From: GJ-E10 sp035625725
Lineage (GTDB): Bacteria; Pseudomonadota; Gammaproteobacteria; Burkholderiales; Burkholderiaceae_F
Direction: 5' to 3'
NCBI GenBank assembly: GCA_035625725.1
Contig: DASPPB010000034.1
Span: 62,001-126,000 of the forward strand
DNA: 64,000 bases
Part shown: one piece after another, positions 44,280 through 52,681 of the stretch
How the letters are laid out: each line of letters begins with the position of its first letter
How positions within the stretch are numbered: position 1 is the first letter of the stretch
Translations under genes and position numbers: made by a program
The notes under the pieces: generated by a model
Told to the model about the DNA's origin: nothing
Database searches by the model: none
Seen by the model: the letters and a program-made list of their open reading frames with translations, nothing else

Positions 44280-45335
44280 CTAGCGGCCGAAGACGATTCC
44301 GTCAAAAAGCTTGCGCGCTGTCAGCAACACAGCCGCACTCGCGACTTTTCCGTCGGCGTCGATGTCTACGACGATCGTCGACTCCCCGATGGGATGTTCG
44401 ATCGGCATCACCTTCGAGCGCCCCGCGGGAACTCGCGCCAGTGCCGCGGCCGGACTGCCCGCCAGAACGCAGGCCGTGGCGACGCTAACAGCACCGAGCA
44501 CGCCTATAGAGGCGTGGCACCGGTGGGGAATGAAGGTACGCGTGTTGATGACCCCTCCGGCCCGCGGCGGGCTCACGAGTGTCATTTTGGGCACCGATTT
44601 CTCGCGAACGTTCCCAAGATTCATCATCGGTCCGGCCACAAGTCGTATGGATTCGAGTTTTGCCTTCAGATCGACATCGGCGTCGAGCTGCTCGCGAGTC
44701 TCGGTCCCCGCCACGCCCAGGTCGGACGCGCGCAGTATGACTACCGGCATGCCGTTGTCGATACAGGTCACAGCGATACCACCGATCGTGTCGACCGCGT
44801 TGCCCGTCGGCAAGAGCGAGCCGCAGCTCGAACCCGCCGTATCACGAAAGACGACGGGTATTGGGCTTGCCGTTCCCGGAACTCCGTCAAGGTGCGCTGC
44901 GCCCGCGTAGGTAACGCGTCCCCCGGGCGTACGTACACGCGCTTCGGCCACCTGGCCGGTGTTTTGCATGTAAATCACAACCGTCGTCTCGCCATCGGTG
45001 GTCTTCACCAGGCCACGCTCAATCGCGAAAGGCGCGACGCCGGCCAGGATGTTGCCGCAGTTTTGTGCGTCCGTGACGATCGGTTGATCGACGAATACCT
45101 GAAGGAACAGATACTCGACGTCCACGCCTGGCCGCCCCGAGGGCGCGATCACGGCGACCTTCGACGTCAGCGGATCCGCGCCGCCCATGCCATCGATCTG
45201 TCGCGCATCCGGGGAGCCCATGACGGACAGCAAGAACGCGTCGCGCTCCCCTGGTGAACTGGGCAGCTCGGTAGCGAGAAAATAGCCCCCCTTGGAGGTG
45301 CCTCCGCGCATCCACATGCACGGCGCGCTATACAT
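44280..45335 (-). CDS. galD: 4-oxalomesaconate tautomerase (PrpF family)
   Basis: 351 residues from the ATG at 45335, overlapping the ligK stop by 8 bases. PCMWMRGGTSKGGYFLATELP is the PrpF N-terminal signature, with the diaminopimelate-epimerase-like double fold behind it (VTDAQNCGNILAGVAPFAIE; TFIPHRCHASIGVLGAVSVATACVL). GalD of Pseudomonas and LigU of Sphingobium tautomerise keto and enol forms of 4-oxalomesaconate so that the hydratase can act. Encoded between ligK and ligI, its role in this pathway is well supported. Confidence 0.9.
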   Translation of the reverse strand: MYSAPCMWMRGGTSKGGYFLATELPSSPGERDAFLLSVMGSPDARQIDGMGGADPLTSKVAVIAPSGRPGVDVEYLFLQVFVDQPIVTDAQNCGNILAGVAPFAIERGLVKTTDGETTVVIYMQNTGQVAEARVRTPGGRVTYAGAAHLDGVPGTASPIPVVFRDTAGSSCGSLLPTGNAVDTIGGIAVTCIDNGMPVVILRASDLGVAGTETREQLDADVDLKAKLESIRLVAGPMMNLGNVREKSVPKMTLVSPPRAGGVINTRTFIPHRCHASIGVLGAVSVATACVLAGSPAAALARVPAGRSKVMPIEHPIGESTIVVDIDADGKVASAAVLLTARKLFDGIVFGR

Positions 45336-46014
45336 ACCGCAGACCCTTTTCCGCAAGCCGTTTGCGCATGTCGTAGATGTCCAGTCCCAGTTCGCCGGCA
45401 GCCAAACGTGCGCGTTTCGCTTCCTCGCCAGCCATGCGCGCGCGGGCCTTCTGGAGCACCTCGGCGGCCTCCTGACGGCGCACGACACAGACCCCGTCAT
45501 CGTCGGCGACGATGACGTCGCCAGGGTTTACCAATGCCCCGGCGCACACGATGGGAACGTTCACTGAGCCAAGGGTTTCCTTCACGGTCCCCTGGGCAGA
45601 GATTGCCTTGGACCAAACCGGCATTTGCATCAGCGTCAACGTACGGACATCGCGTACGCCCGCATCGATGACCAGACCAACCCCGCCTCGCGCACGCACA
45701 GAGGTTGCGAGTAGATCCCCAAAGTAGCCCGCGTCCGATGGCGACGTGGGCGCGAGAACCAAAATGTCGCCCGTCCTGACTTGCTCCACCGCCACGTGAA
45801 TCATCCAATTGTCCCCGGGCGGCGCCGAAATCGTGATCGCCGACGCGGCCAAGCTGGCGCCTGCGTAGATCGGGCGCAAATACGACGCCATCAGCCCCGT
45901 TCGGCCCTGCGCCTCGTGGACCGTGGCCACGCCGCACTGCGCCAATTCGGCAATGATCGACGCGTCAACGCGCTCGACGTTGCGCACGACAATCCCTTGG
46001 TAGTTCATACTCAT
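45328..46014 (-). CDS. ligK: 4-carboxy-4-hydroxy-2-oxoadipate aldolase
   Basis: 228 residues from the ATG at 46014, with GGAAGGGG upstream; another ATG is at 46008. It belongs to the RraA-like class II pyruvate aldolase family; the catalytic Arg-Asp pair lies in GLVIDAGVRDVRTL (about 120–133) and PPGDNWMIHVAVEQ forms the phosphate/carboxylate site. It splits CHA into pyruvate and oxaloacetate, the final step. 13 bases separate it from ligJ. Confidence 0.93.
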   Translation of the reverse strand: MSMNYQGIVVRNVERVDASIIAELAQCGVATVHEAQGRTGLMASYLRPIYAGASLAASAITISAPPGDNWMIHVAVEQVRTGDILVLAPTSPSDAGYFGDLLATSVRARGGVGLVIDAGVRDVRTLTLMQMPVWSKAISAQGTVKETLGSVNVPIVCAGALVNPGDVIVADDDGVCVVRRQEAAEVLQKARARMAGEEAKRARLAAGELGLDIYDMRKRLAEKGLRYV

Positions 46015-46027
46015 ACAAAACCCCTTC

Positions 46028-47053
46028 CTAGCGCACCTTGGCTTTGAGCGCGGCATCAAGTCGCGGGTAGACCGCACGCGCATTGGTTTCGTAGATCCGG
46101 CGCCGATCCTCTGCGCAGAGCGCCGCGGCCTCGATATAGCGCTTGGTGTCATCGTAAAAATGACCGCTCTCCGGGTCGATCCCCCGCACGGCACCGATCA
46201 TCTCCGAGGCGAACAGGATGTTTTTTATCGGTATCACACGCAGCAGCAAATCAATCCCAGCCTGGTGATAGACGCAGGTGTCAAAAAACACGTTGTTGAG
46301 CAGATGCTCGGCCAGCAGCGGTTTGCCCAGTTCCTGCGCGAGGCCGCGGAATCGTCCCCAGTGGTACGGAGCGGCGCCGCCACCGTGCGGGATGACAAAC
46401 CGCAGCGTCGGGAAATCCTTGAACAGATCTGACGTCAGACACTGCATGAACGCCGTCGTGTCGGCATTCAGATAATGCGCCCCCGTCGTGTGAAAGCATG
46501 CATTGCAACTGGTGCTCACGTGGATCATGGCGGGGATGTCGAGCTCCACCATCTTTTCGTAGATGGGGTACCAATGCCGTTCGGACAGGGGCGGTTCCTT
46601 CCAATGGCCGCCCGAGGGATCGGGATTGAGGTTAATGGCGACAAAGCCGTATTCCCGGACGCATTTCTCCAGCTCGGGGATCGACGTCCGCGGGTCGACA
46701 CCCGGGGACTGCGGCAGCATCGCGGCGCCGACGAAATTCTCGGGGAACATGCGCGCAACCCGATGACACAGCTCATTGCAGATCGCGGCCCAGGTCGCGC
46801 TCACCCCAAAGTCCCCTATGTGGTGCGCCATGAAACTTGCTCGCGGCGAAAAGATCGTCAAATCGCTGCCACGCTCCCTCATTTTCTTGAGCTGGTTCGA
46901 TTCGATCGATTCGCGCAGCTCATCGTCCGAAATCCTGAGCTCCGAAACTTTGGGCGCTAGCCCCGGCTGACCAATGGCTGCAATCTGGCGTTTGCGCCAG
47001 TCTTCGAGGGCCTTGGGGGCGGTCGTGTAGTGACCGTGGCAGTCGATAATCAC
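46028..47053 (-). CDS. ligJ: 4-oxalomesaconate hydratase (amidohydrolase family)
   Basis: 341 residues from a GTG at 47053 (VIIDCHGHYTTAPKALEDWRKRQ); the open frame continues upstream over the promoter region and is not coding there. DCHGHY gives the HxH metal site, and PAMIHVSTSCN and RFVIPHGGGAAPYHWGRF the later histidines. LigJ hydrates 4-oxalomesaconate to CHA. First gene of the minus-strand pathway operon, divergent from the LysR-type regulator. Confidence 0.92.
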   Translation of the reverse strand: MIIDCHGHYTTAPKALEDWRKRQIAAIGQPGLAPKVSELRISDDELRESIESNQLKKMRERGSDLTIFSPRASFMAHHIGDFGVSATWAAICNELCHRVARMFPENFVGAAMLPQSPGVDPRTSIPELEKCVREYGFVAINLNPDPSGGHWKEPPLSERHWYPIYEKMVELDIPAMIHVSTSCNACFHTTGAHYLNADTTAFMQCLTSDLFKDFPTLRFVIPHGGGAAPYHWGRFRGLAQELGKPLLAEHLLNNVFFDTCVYHQAGIDLLLRVIPIKNILFASEMIGAVRGIDPESGHFYDDTKRYIEAAALCAEDRRRIYETNARAVYPRLDAALKAKVR

Positions 47054-47140
47054 GCGGGTTCTCTGGCGAAAGTTGGCAACGGGCGCGCAGCAAGTATCTA
47101 CCTCCGGCGCGCATTTTCCATTCCAATCTTTCGAGATATG

Positions 47141-47157
47141 TATAAGATTTTGGTATA
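47141..47157. promoter_or_regulatory. Candidate LysR-type operator between ligJ and its regulator
   Basis: The 130-base divergent gap (47054–47183) holds an AT-rich patch, TATAAGATTTTGGTATA, with TATA arms in dyad arrangement and a T-N11-A core (47143–47155). LysR-type regulators bind such sites upstream of the divergent target operon. The pattern is short and could be chance or a promoter −10 element. Confidence 0.3.
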
Positions 47158-47183
47158 GATGTCTTTTGCGAACGGCCACTTGC

Positions 47184-48407
47184 ATGCAACCGCCACTACC
47201 CAATCTGCGCCATCTGCGCGTTTTCCGAGAAGTTGCGGCGCAGCGCAGCATCAGCCAGGCGGCGAGCCGGGTTTTTCTCTCACAGCCCGCGATCACCCAA
47301 GCCATCGCCAAGCTCGAGCGCCTGCTTAATACCGTCTTGTTCGAACGTCACAACGAAGGCATGCGCCCAACCGAGGCCGGTTTACTGTATGCGGAGCGGG
47401 TGGACCGCGCCCTGGCGTTGATCCGATCGGGCGTCCAAGACGCGTTGCGCGTGGCTCCGGAAAAAGGCCCGCGAAGCCGATTTCCGGCCGAACAGATGCT
47501 GACGATCACCCAATTGCGGGCGCTCGTGGCGGTCTCGAATGCGCGCAATTTCAGCCTCGCGGCGCACTCGGTAGGAACCTCGCAGCCCGCTTTATACCGT
47601 GCGGCGCGAGATCTCGAGGGTCTGTTGGGGATCGCGCTATACGAAAAGAACGCGCAAGGCATCGACCTGACGCGTCAAGGGCAGAGTCTGGTTCAGCAAA
47701 TCAAGCTCGCCTTTGCCGAATTAAGCCAGGGCTCCGCGGAGATCGCCGCGCTTGCGGGACAGGACAGCGGCCGCATCGTGATCGGCGCCATGCCATTATC
47801 TCGGCACTTTCTGCTGCCAGCGGCCATCAACGCACTCGCTCGCCAACGCCCCGAGGTTGAGGTGCACGCGGTCGATGGCCCCTATGAGGAACTGCTGCAT
47901 GGTTTGCGTCACGGCGAGATCGACTTGCTCATTGGCGCGATGCGCGAACCCGTGCCCGTCGACGATGTCGTCCAAGAAAAACTCTTTGATGACCCGTTGA
48001 ACATCGTTGCCCGAGCCGGCCATCCCCTGCAGGGCAGGAGCCGAATCGGACTTCGCGACTTGGCGGCCTACCCCTGGATCGTGCCCCGACGGGGAACGCC
48101 AACCCGGGAGCACTTCGAGAGCTTATTTCGCAAGGCCAAGTGCACCCCTCCACCGGGACTCGTGGAGTCAAGTTCCCTGGTACTGATACGCGCCCTGCTG
48201 TTGGGCAGCGACCGTCTCACCCTCATCTCGGCGCATCAAGTACGCCTTGAAGCCGGCCAAGGCCTGCTGACAACACTGCGGTATTCCTTGCATGACACTC
48301 GACGCCCCATAGGTATTACCACGCGGCGAAACTGGCGGCCGACCGCTACCCAGCGCCTGTTTCTGGAGCAGCTCCGAGCCACGGGACGCAACTATTCAGA
48401 AATCTAA
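47184..48407 (+). CDS. LysR-type regulator with two N-terminal HTH domains
   Basis: 407 residues from the ATG at 47184, about 100 more than a usual LysR-type regulator. Two complete LysR winged helices stand in tandem: residues about 5–65 (NLRHLRVFREVAAQRSISQAA, LSQPAITQAIAKLERLL, MRPTEAG) and about 103–165 (TITQLRALVAVSNARNFSLAA, TSQPALYRAARDLEGLL, IDLTRQG). A single substrate-binding domain follows (GRIVIGAMPLSRHFLLPAAINAL … LLHGLRHGEIDLLIGAM). Placed divergently between the two lig operons, it very likely controls both in response to a pathway acid. Confidence 0.88.
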   Translation: MQPPLPNLRHLRVFREVAAQRSISQAASRVFLSQPAITQAIAKLERLLNTVLFERHNEGMRPTEAGLLYAERVDRALALIRSGVQDALRVAPEKGPRSRFPAEQMLTITQLRALVAVSNARNFSLAAHSVGTSQPALYRAARDLEGLLGIALYEKNAQGIDLTRQGQSLVQQIKLAFAELSQGSAEIAALAGQDSGRIVIGAMPLSRHFLLPAAINALARQRPEVEVHAVDGPYEELLHGLRHGEIDLLIGAMREPVPVDDVVQEKLFDDPLNIVARAGHPLQGRSRIGLRDLAAYPWIVPRRGTPTREHFESLFRKAKCTPPPGLVESSSLVLIRALLLGSDRLTLISAHQVRLEAGQGLLTTLRYSLHDTRRPIGITTRRNWRPTATQRLFLEQLRATGRNYSEI

Positions 48408-48526
48408 TAGCAATGTCCAGCAATCAATTACCCCGCGGCGGCATTCGGGTGCTAGATTTTGTGTGGCCGCGGACTTTGCGCCGATGAGTCCGCACGGTGT
48501 TCGTGGGTCTCGGGGGAGGCGTCAAG

Positions 48527-49831
48527 GTGATCGCCTTGCAAAACATTGATCTGGCGTTTATTGGTTTTGGAGAGGCTGCCGGTGCCTTTGTCCGCGGATG
48601 GGGCGCCGCTCGACCACGCCACGTCCTCGCCTACGACGTCAAAGTCGACAGCGGCTCCGACGCGGTGCGTGCCGCCAAATGGCAGGACTATCGGCGTTTG
48701 CAGATCGATGGCTGCGAATCGCTGGCCAAGGCACTTGCCGGAAGCGGTGTCATTTTCAGTCTGGTGACGGCTGACCAGGCGCTCACCGCCGCTCGTCAGG
48801 CTGCGGCCCATATCGAGCCGGGCGCACTATACCTGGACGGCAACTCGTGTTCCCCGGGCACCAAACAACAGGCCTCCGAACTCATCGAGCGGGCGGCGGG
48901 ACGCTACGTCGACGTCGCCATCATGGCACCGGTGCACCCTGCGCTGCATCGAGTGCCCCTTTTGGTGAGTGGGCCCCGAACCGAATCCGCGCTCGGCGTG
49001 CTTGGCGCCTTGAATATGTGTGCTGCAGTGGTGGACGGCCCGGTGGGAGCCGCCTCTTCGGTGAAGATGGTACGAAGCATTTTGGTCAAAGGCTTGGAGG
49101 CGCTGGTGGCCGAGTGCGTCCTTGCGGGTCGGCGCGCAGGTGTCGATGAACGGGTTCTTGATTCTTTGGAAGCGACATTTCCCGGCTTTCAGTGGAAGGA
49201 GCGCGCGGCTTACATGCTCGAACGCATCATCGTGCACGGCGTGCGCCGGGCCGCGGAGATGCGCGAAGTGGCCAGGACGGTCGAGGAGCTGGGACTGCCG
49301 GCGCCCATGTCCCATGCTGCGGCGCAGTGGCAGGCAAAGGTCGGCCAAATGGGTCTGGCGGCCGGCTCGGGCGACTACCGAACTCGCGCCGATGCGATCT
49401 CGCGGACGCTATCGACACCTGGTCGCGAAACCGAAGGCGGCGCGACTAACGAGTATGACGACATCCCCGGCACCTACGTGTTTGATGCGGAACACTCTCG
49501 TAAGGGGTATGAGTTGAATATGTTTTGCATGTCGCTAAACCACGAGAGCAACCGACAGGCGTTTCGCGCCGACGAAGTTTCATATCTGCGGCGTTTTGCT
49601 CTGAGCGAGGAACAAAGGGCGGCCGTGGTGCGGCGCGACTGGAACGAGATGCTGCGCTTGGGTGGAAACATTTACTACACGGCCAAGCTGGCGGCCGCCG
49701 ACGGCCTGACGTTCCAGGATTTGGCCGCAAAGATGACCGGGATGGAGCGCGAGGAATATCGCAAGATGATGCTCGCTGGAGGCCGCCCCATCGCCGGGAA
49801 TCGCAGCAAATCGGAATGGCACCATGGGTAA
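48527..49831 (+). CDS. Fusion of DUF1932-type NAD(P)-dependent dehydrogenase and LigA-type dioxygenase alpha subunit
   Basis: 434 residues from the GTG at 48527, which follows GGGGGAGG by seven bases; a GTG at 48497 is also open. Residues about 5–165 form a Rossmann domain of the 6-phosphogluconate/3-hydroxyisobutyrate dehydrogenase group (DLAFIGFGEAAGAFVRGW; YLDGNSCSPGTKQ; YVDVAIMAPVHPALHRVPLL). Residues about 185–295 match its helical C-terminal DUF1932 domain (SSVKMVRSILVKGLEALVAEC). Residues about 320–425 are a full LigA subunit (DIPGTYVFDAEHSRKGYELNMFCMSLN; MLRLGGNIYYTAKLAAADGLTFQDLAAKMTGM). No stop or frameshift lies between. It overlaps the second ligB by 8 bases. Confidence 0.9.
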   Translation: MIALQNIDLAFIGFGEAAGAFVRGWGAARPRHVLAYDVKVDSGSDAVRAAKWQDYRRLQIDGCESLAKALAGSGVIFSLVTADQALTAARQAAAHIEPGALYLDGNSCSPGTKQQASELIERAAGRYVDVAIMAPVHPALHRVPLLVSGPRTESALGVLGALNMCAAVVDGPVGAASSVKMVRSILVKGLEALVAECVLAGRRAGVDERVLDSLEATFPGFQWKERAAYMLERIIVHGVRRAAEMREVARTVEELGLPAPMSHAAAQWQAKVGQMGLAAGSGDYRTRADAISRTLSTPGRETEGGATNEYDDIPGTYVFDAEHSRKGYELNMFCMSLNHESNRQAFRADEVSYLRRFALSEEQRAAVVRRDWNEMLRLGGNIYYTAKLAAADGLTFQDLAAKMTGMEREEYRKMMLAGGRPIAGNRSKSEWHHG

Positions 49832-50669
49832 GATCGTTGCGGGCGTCGCAACCTCCCATGTTCCGGCGATCGGTGTGGCCATGGATCAGGGCAAGGTTGA
49901 TGAGCCCTATTGGCGTCCCGTCTTTCGGGGTTACGAGAAGTCTCGTCTGTGGATGGCCGCGCTGCGCCCAGACGTGGCCATCGTGGTCTACAACGACCAT
50001 GCAACCGCCTTCTCGCTGGAGGTGATTCCCACCTTCGCGCTGGGTTGCGCGGCCGAGTTTTTGCCCGCTGACGAAGGCTGGGGCAGGCGCCCGGTTCCAC
50101 CAGTCCAGGGTCACCCGGAACTGGCCTGGCACATGGCGCAATCGCTCATTCTCGACGAATTCGATATCACAATCGTCAATAAAATGGAGGTCGATCACGG
50201 CCTGACCGTCCCACTGTCGCTGTTGTTTGGACAGCCGCACAGTTGGCCCTGCCCGGTCATTCCGCTGTGTGTGAATGTCGTGCAATACCCTCCCCCGACG
50301 GGACACCGGTGCTTTCAATTGGGCAAGGCCATTCGCAAGGCGGTGGAGTGCTTCCCCCAGGGTCTTCGGGTGGTCATCTTCGGAACCGGTGGCATGTCGC
50401 ACCAGCTCCAGGCCGAGCGCGCCGGGCTTATCAATTCCGAATTCGACAGGCGCTTTCTTGACACCTTGGTCGAGGACCCGAGCGCGGCCGCCGCTCTGCC
50501 CCATATCGAATACCTTCGGGAAGCGGGTTCAGAAGGCATCGAACTCGTGATGTGGCTGGTCATGCGTGGCGCACTCGACGGACATGTGCGAGAAGTTCAT
50601 CGCCATTACCATGTGCCCGCATCCAATACGGCCGTGGGCCATCTGGTCCTGGAAAACGCGACGACCTGA
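49824..50669 (+). CDS. ligB: Protocatechuate 4,5-dioxygenase-type extradiol dioxygenase, beta subunit (copy 2)
   Basis: 281 residues. All LigB active-site residues are present: His12 (TSHVPAIG), His59 (VYNDHA), His193 (GTGGMSHQL) and Glu240 (EGIELVMW). It shares many blocks with the other LigB of this window (LRPDVAIVVYNDH, ADEGWG, DEFDITIVNKMEVDHGLTVP) but is clearly diverged, so substrate preference may differ. Its start overlaps the end of the LigA fusion, which must supply its alpha subunit. Confidence 0.93.
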   Translation: MGKIVAGVATSHVPAIGVAMDQGKVDEPYWRPVFRGYEKSRLWMAALRPDVAIVVYNDHATAFSLEVIPTFALGCAAEFLPADEGWGRRPVPPVQGHPELAWHMAQSLILDEFDITIVNKMEVDHGLTVPLSLLFGQPHSWPCPVIPLCVNVVQYPPPTGHRCFQLGKAIRKAVECFPQGLRVVIFGTGGMSHQLQAERAGLINSEFDRRFLDTLVEDPSAAAALPHIEYLREAGSEGIELVMWLVMRGALDGHVREVHRHYHVPASNTAVGHLVLENATT

Positions 50670-50715
50670 GCGCCGTGCACGATTTGCAGTTAGCAGTTTC
50701 TGGGGAGAGGCAAAA

Positions 50716-51669
50716 ATGAAAGTGTGCGTAGCCGGCGCCGCCGGAGCATTTGGACTAAAGCACCTGGACGCCATCGCCGTCATCCCCGGGGTCGAGGTCG
50801 TTTCCATCGTCGGTCACGGTGCGGATTCGATCCGAAGCCTTGCACAGCAACGCAACATTGCGCATTGGACCACGGACCTGAGCCAAAGCCTCTCGCTGCC
50901 GGGTGTCGAGGCCGTGGTTTTGTCCACTCCGACGCAGTTGCACGCCGCCCAGGCCATTCAGTGCCTCGAGGCGGGCAAGCACGTGATGGTGGAAATTCCC
51001 ATGGCCGACAATCTGGCCGACGCGGAACGAGTCGTGCGCGTGCAAAAACAAACTGGCCTCATCGCTATGGCCGGACACACGCGCCGCTTTAACCCCAGCC
51101 ATCAGTGGATCCATCAACGCGTCAAGTCCGGCAAGCTCAGGATCCAGCAGATGGACGTTCAGACATATTTTTTTCGACGCAGCAACCTCAATGCGCTGGG
51201 AAAACCTCGCAGCTGGACCGACCACCTGCTTTGGCACCATGCCTGCCATACGGTCGATCTGTTTCAATATCAAACCGGCGACGAAATCACACAGGTGCAA
51301 GCCTTGCAGGGCCCCATCCATCCCGAATTGGGCATCGCGATGGACATGAGCATCGGTCTGAAGGTTGCCTCGGGAGCGATTTGCACCTTGTCGCTATCGT
51401 TCAACAACAACGGTCCGCTAGGAACTTTCTTCCGCTACATCTGCGACAACGGAACTTATATCGCCCGCTACGACGATCTGGTTGACGGATACGACAAACC
51501 CGTGGACTTGCAGGGTGTCGCCATCTCAAAAAACGGCATCGAGTTGCAGGATCGCGAATTTTTCGCGGCGATTCGGGAGGGACGGGAGCCCAACGCCAGC
51601 GTCGCCCAATGTCTGTCCGCGATGCGCGTTCTGGATCGCATCGAACGCAAGCTAAGCGGTCGCGATTAG
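50716..51669 (+). CDS. ligC: 4-carboxy-2-hydroxymuconate-6-semialdehyde dehydrogenase
   Basis: 317 residues from the ATG at 50716, with GGGGAGAGG upstream. A Gfo/Idh/MocA-family dehydrogenase with the N-terminal NAD(P) fold VCVAGAAGAFGLKHLDAI, the family motif VMVEIPMADNLADAERVV, and the long C-terminal sheet domain (TDHLLWHHACHTVDLFQYQTG). LigC oxidises the hemiacetal form of CHMS to 2-pyrone-4,6-dicarboxylate, the second pathway step, and the length fits. It follows the second ligB by 46 bases. Confidence 0.92.
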   Translation: MKVCVAGAAGAFGLKHLDAIAVIPGVEVVSIVGHGADSIRSLAQQRNIAHWTTDLSQSLSLPGVEAVVLSTPTQLHAAQAIQCLEAGKHVMVEIPMADNLADAERVVRVQKQTGLIAMAGHTRRFNPSHQWIHQRVKSGKLRIQQMDVQTYFFRRSNLNALGKPRSWTDHLLWHHACHTVDLFQYQTGDEITQVQALQGPIHPELGIAMDMSIGLKVASGAICTLSLSFNNNGPLGTFFRYICDNGTYIARYDDLVDGYDKPVDLQGVAISKNGIELQDREFFAAIREGREPNASVAQCLSAMRVLDRIERKLSGRD

Positions 51670-51688
51670 AGCGCAGCGAGCAGGCGCG

Positions 51689-52681
51689 ATGAAGTTGCGT
51701 ACATTGGGCCCGTTTTCGGTTTCCGCCATCGGCCTGGGATGCATGAATCTTTCGCACGCTTATGGGACACCTCCAGACACCCAAAGCGCCACGCGCCTCC
51801 TATTGCGCGCGCTGGATCTCGGTTACACCCTTTTTGACACGGCGGCGCTTTACGGATTTGGCGCCAATGAGACTCTCGTGGGCCACGCGTTGAGCCATCG
51901 ACGGGCACAATTCGTTCTGACCACGAAGTGTGGTGTGTTTCGCAATGCTGCGGGCGTGCGCGAAATCGACGGCCGGCCCGCCATCTTGCGACAGACGGTC
52001 GACGACAGCCTGAGGCGCCTGCGCGTCGAGTGCGTTGACATTTGCTACCTGCACCGTTGGGACAAACGGGTCCCAATCGAAGACAGCGTCGGCGCGCTCG
52101 CGGAGATGGTCGCCAAAGGAAAGATCCGCGCCATCGGGCTGTCGGAGATTTCCGCTCCGACACTCGCGCGGGCCCATCGGGTTCATCCCATTGCGGCAGT
52201 GCAAAGCGAATATTCCTTGTGGACACGCAATCCCGAAATCGCACTGCTGGAACAGTGCCGTCGCCTGGGCGTGAGCTTTGTTGCGTTCAGCCCTTTGGGT
52301 CGCGGTTTTTTGGGCGGCACGCTGGGAGACCCAAATAGTCTTGAGCCGAAGGACATTCGTCGGCAAATGCCGCGATTTGAGCCGGCCAATTACGCTGTCA
52401 ACTTGGCGCTGTATCGGTCCTTGCGCGATATTGCGCAGGAAGTTGGCTGCACGACCGCGCAGCTCGCCTTGACCTGGCTTCTCGGACAGGGGACGGACAT
52501 CATCCCGATCCCCGGCACGACCCGCATCGATCACTTGGAGGAGAACGCCGCGGCCGAGCAAATCGCCTTGTCCCTGGACGTCAGAAAACGTCTGGACACG
52601 CTGATCAATGCGAAGACCGTCTTGGGCGCGCGTTACAACACGGCGACGCAGGCCGAGATCGATACCGAAGAATTTACCTGA
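51689..52681 (+). CDS. Aldo/keto reductase
   Basis: 330 residues, NADPH-dependent TIM-barrel reductase. The catalytic tetrad is visible: Asp and Tyr in LFDTAALYGFGANE (about 50–63), Lys in VLTTKCGVF, His in ICYLHRWDKRVP. The coenzyme end reads IPIPGTTRIDHLEENAAAEQI. FSPLGRGFLGG is typical of the YajO/IolS-type group. It follows ligC by 19 bases, suggesting it acts on an aldehyde or aromatic precursor of the pathway, but the substrate is unknown. Confidence 0.88.
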   Translation: MKLRTLGPFSVSAIGLGCMNLSHAYGTPPDTQSATRLLLRALDLGYTLFDTAALYGFGANETLVGHALSHRRAQFVLTTKCGVFRNAAGVREIDGRPAILRQTVDDSLRRLRVECVDICYLHRWDKRVPIEDSVGALAEMVAKGKIRAIGLSEISAPTLARAHRVHPIAAVQSEYSLWTRNPEIALLEQCRRLGVSFVAFSPLGRGFLGGTLGDPNSLEPKDIRRQMPRFEPANYAVNLALYRSLRDIAQEVGCTTAQLALTWLLGQGTDIIPIPGTTRIDHLEENAAAEQIALSLDVRKRLDTLINAKTVLGARYNTATQAEIDTEEFT

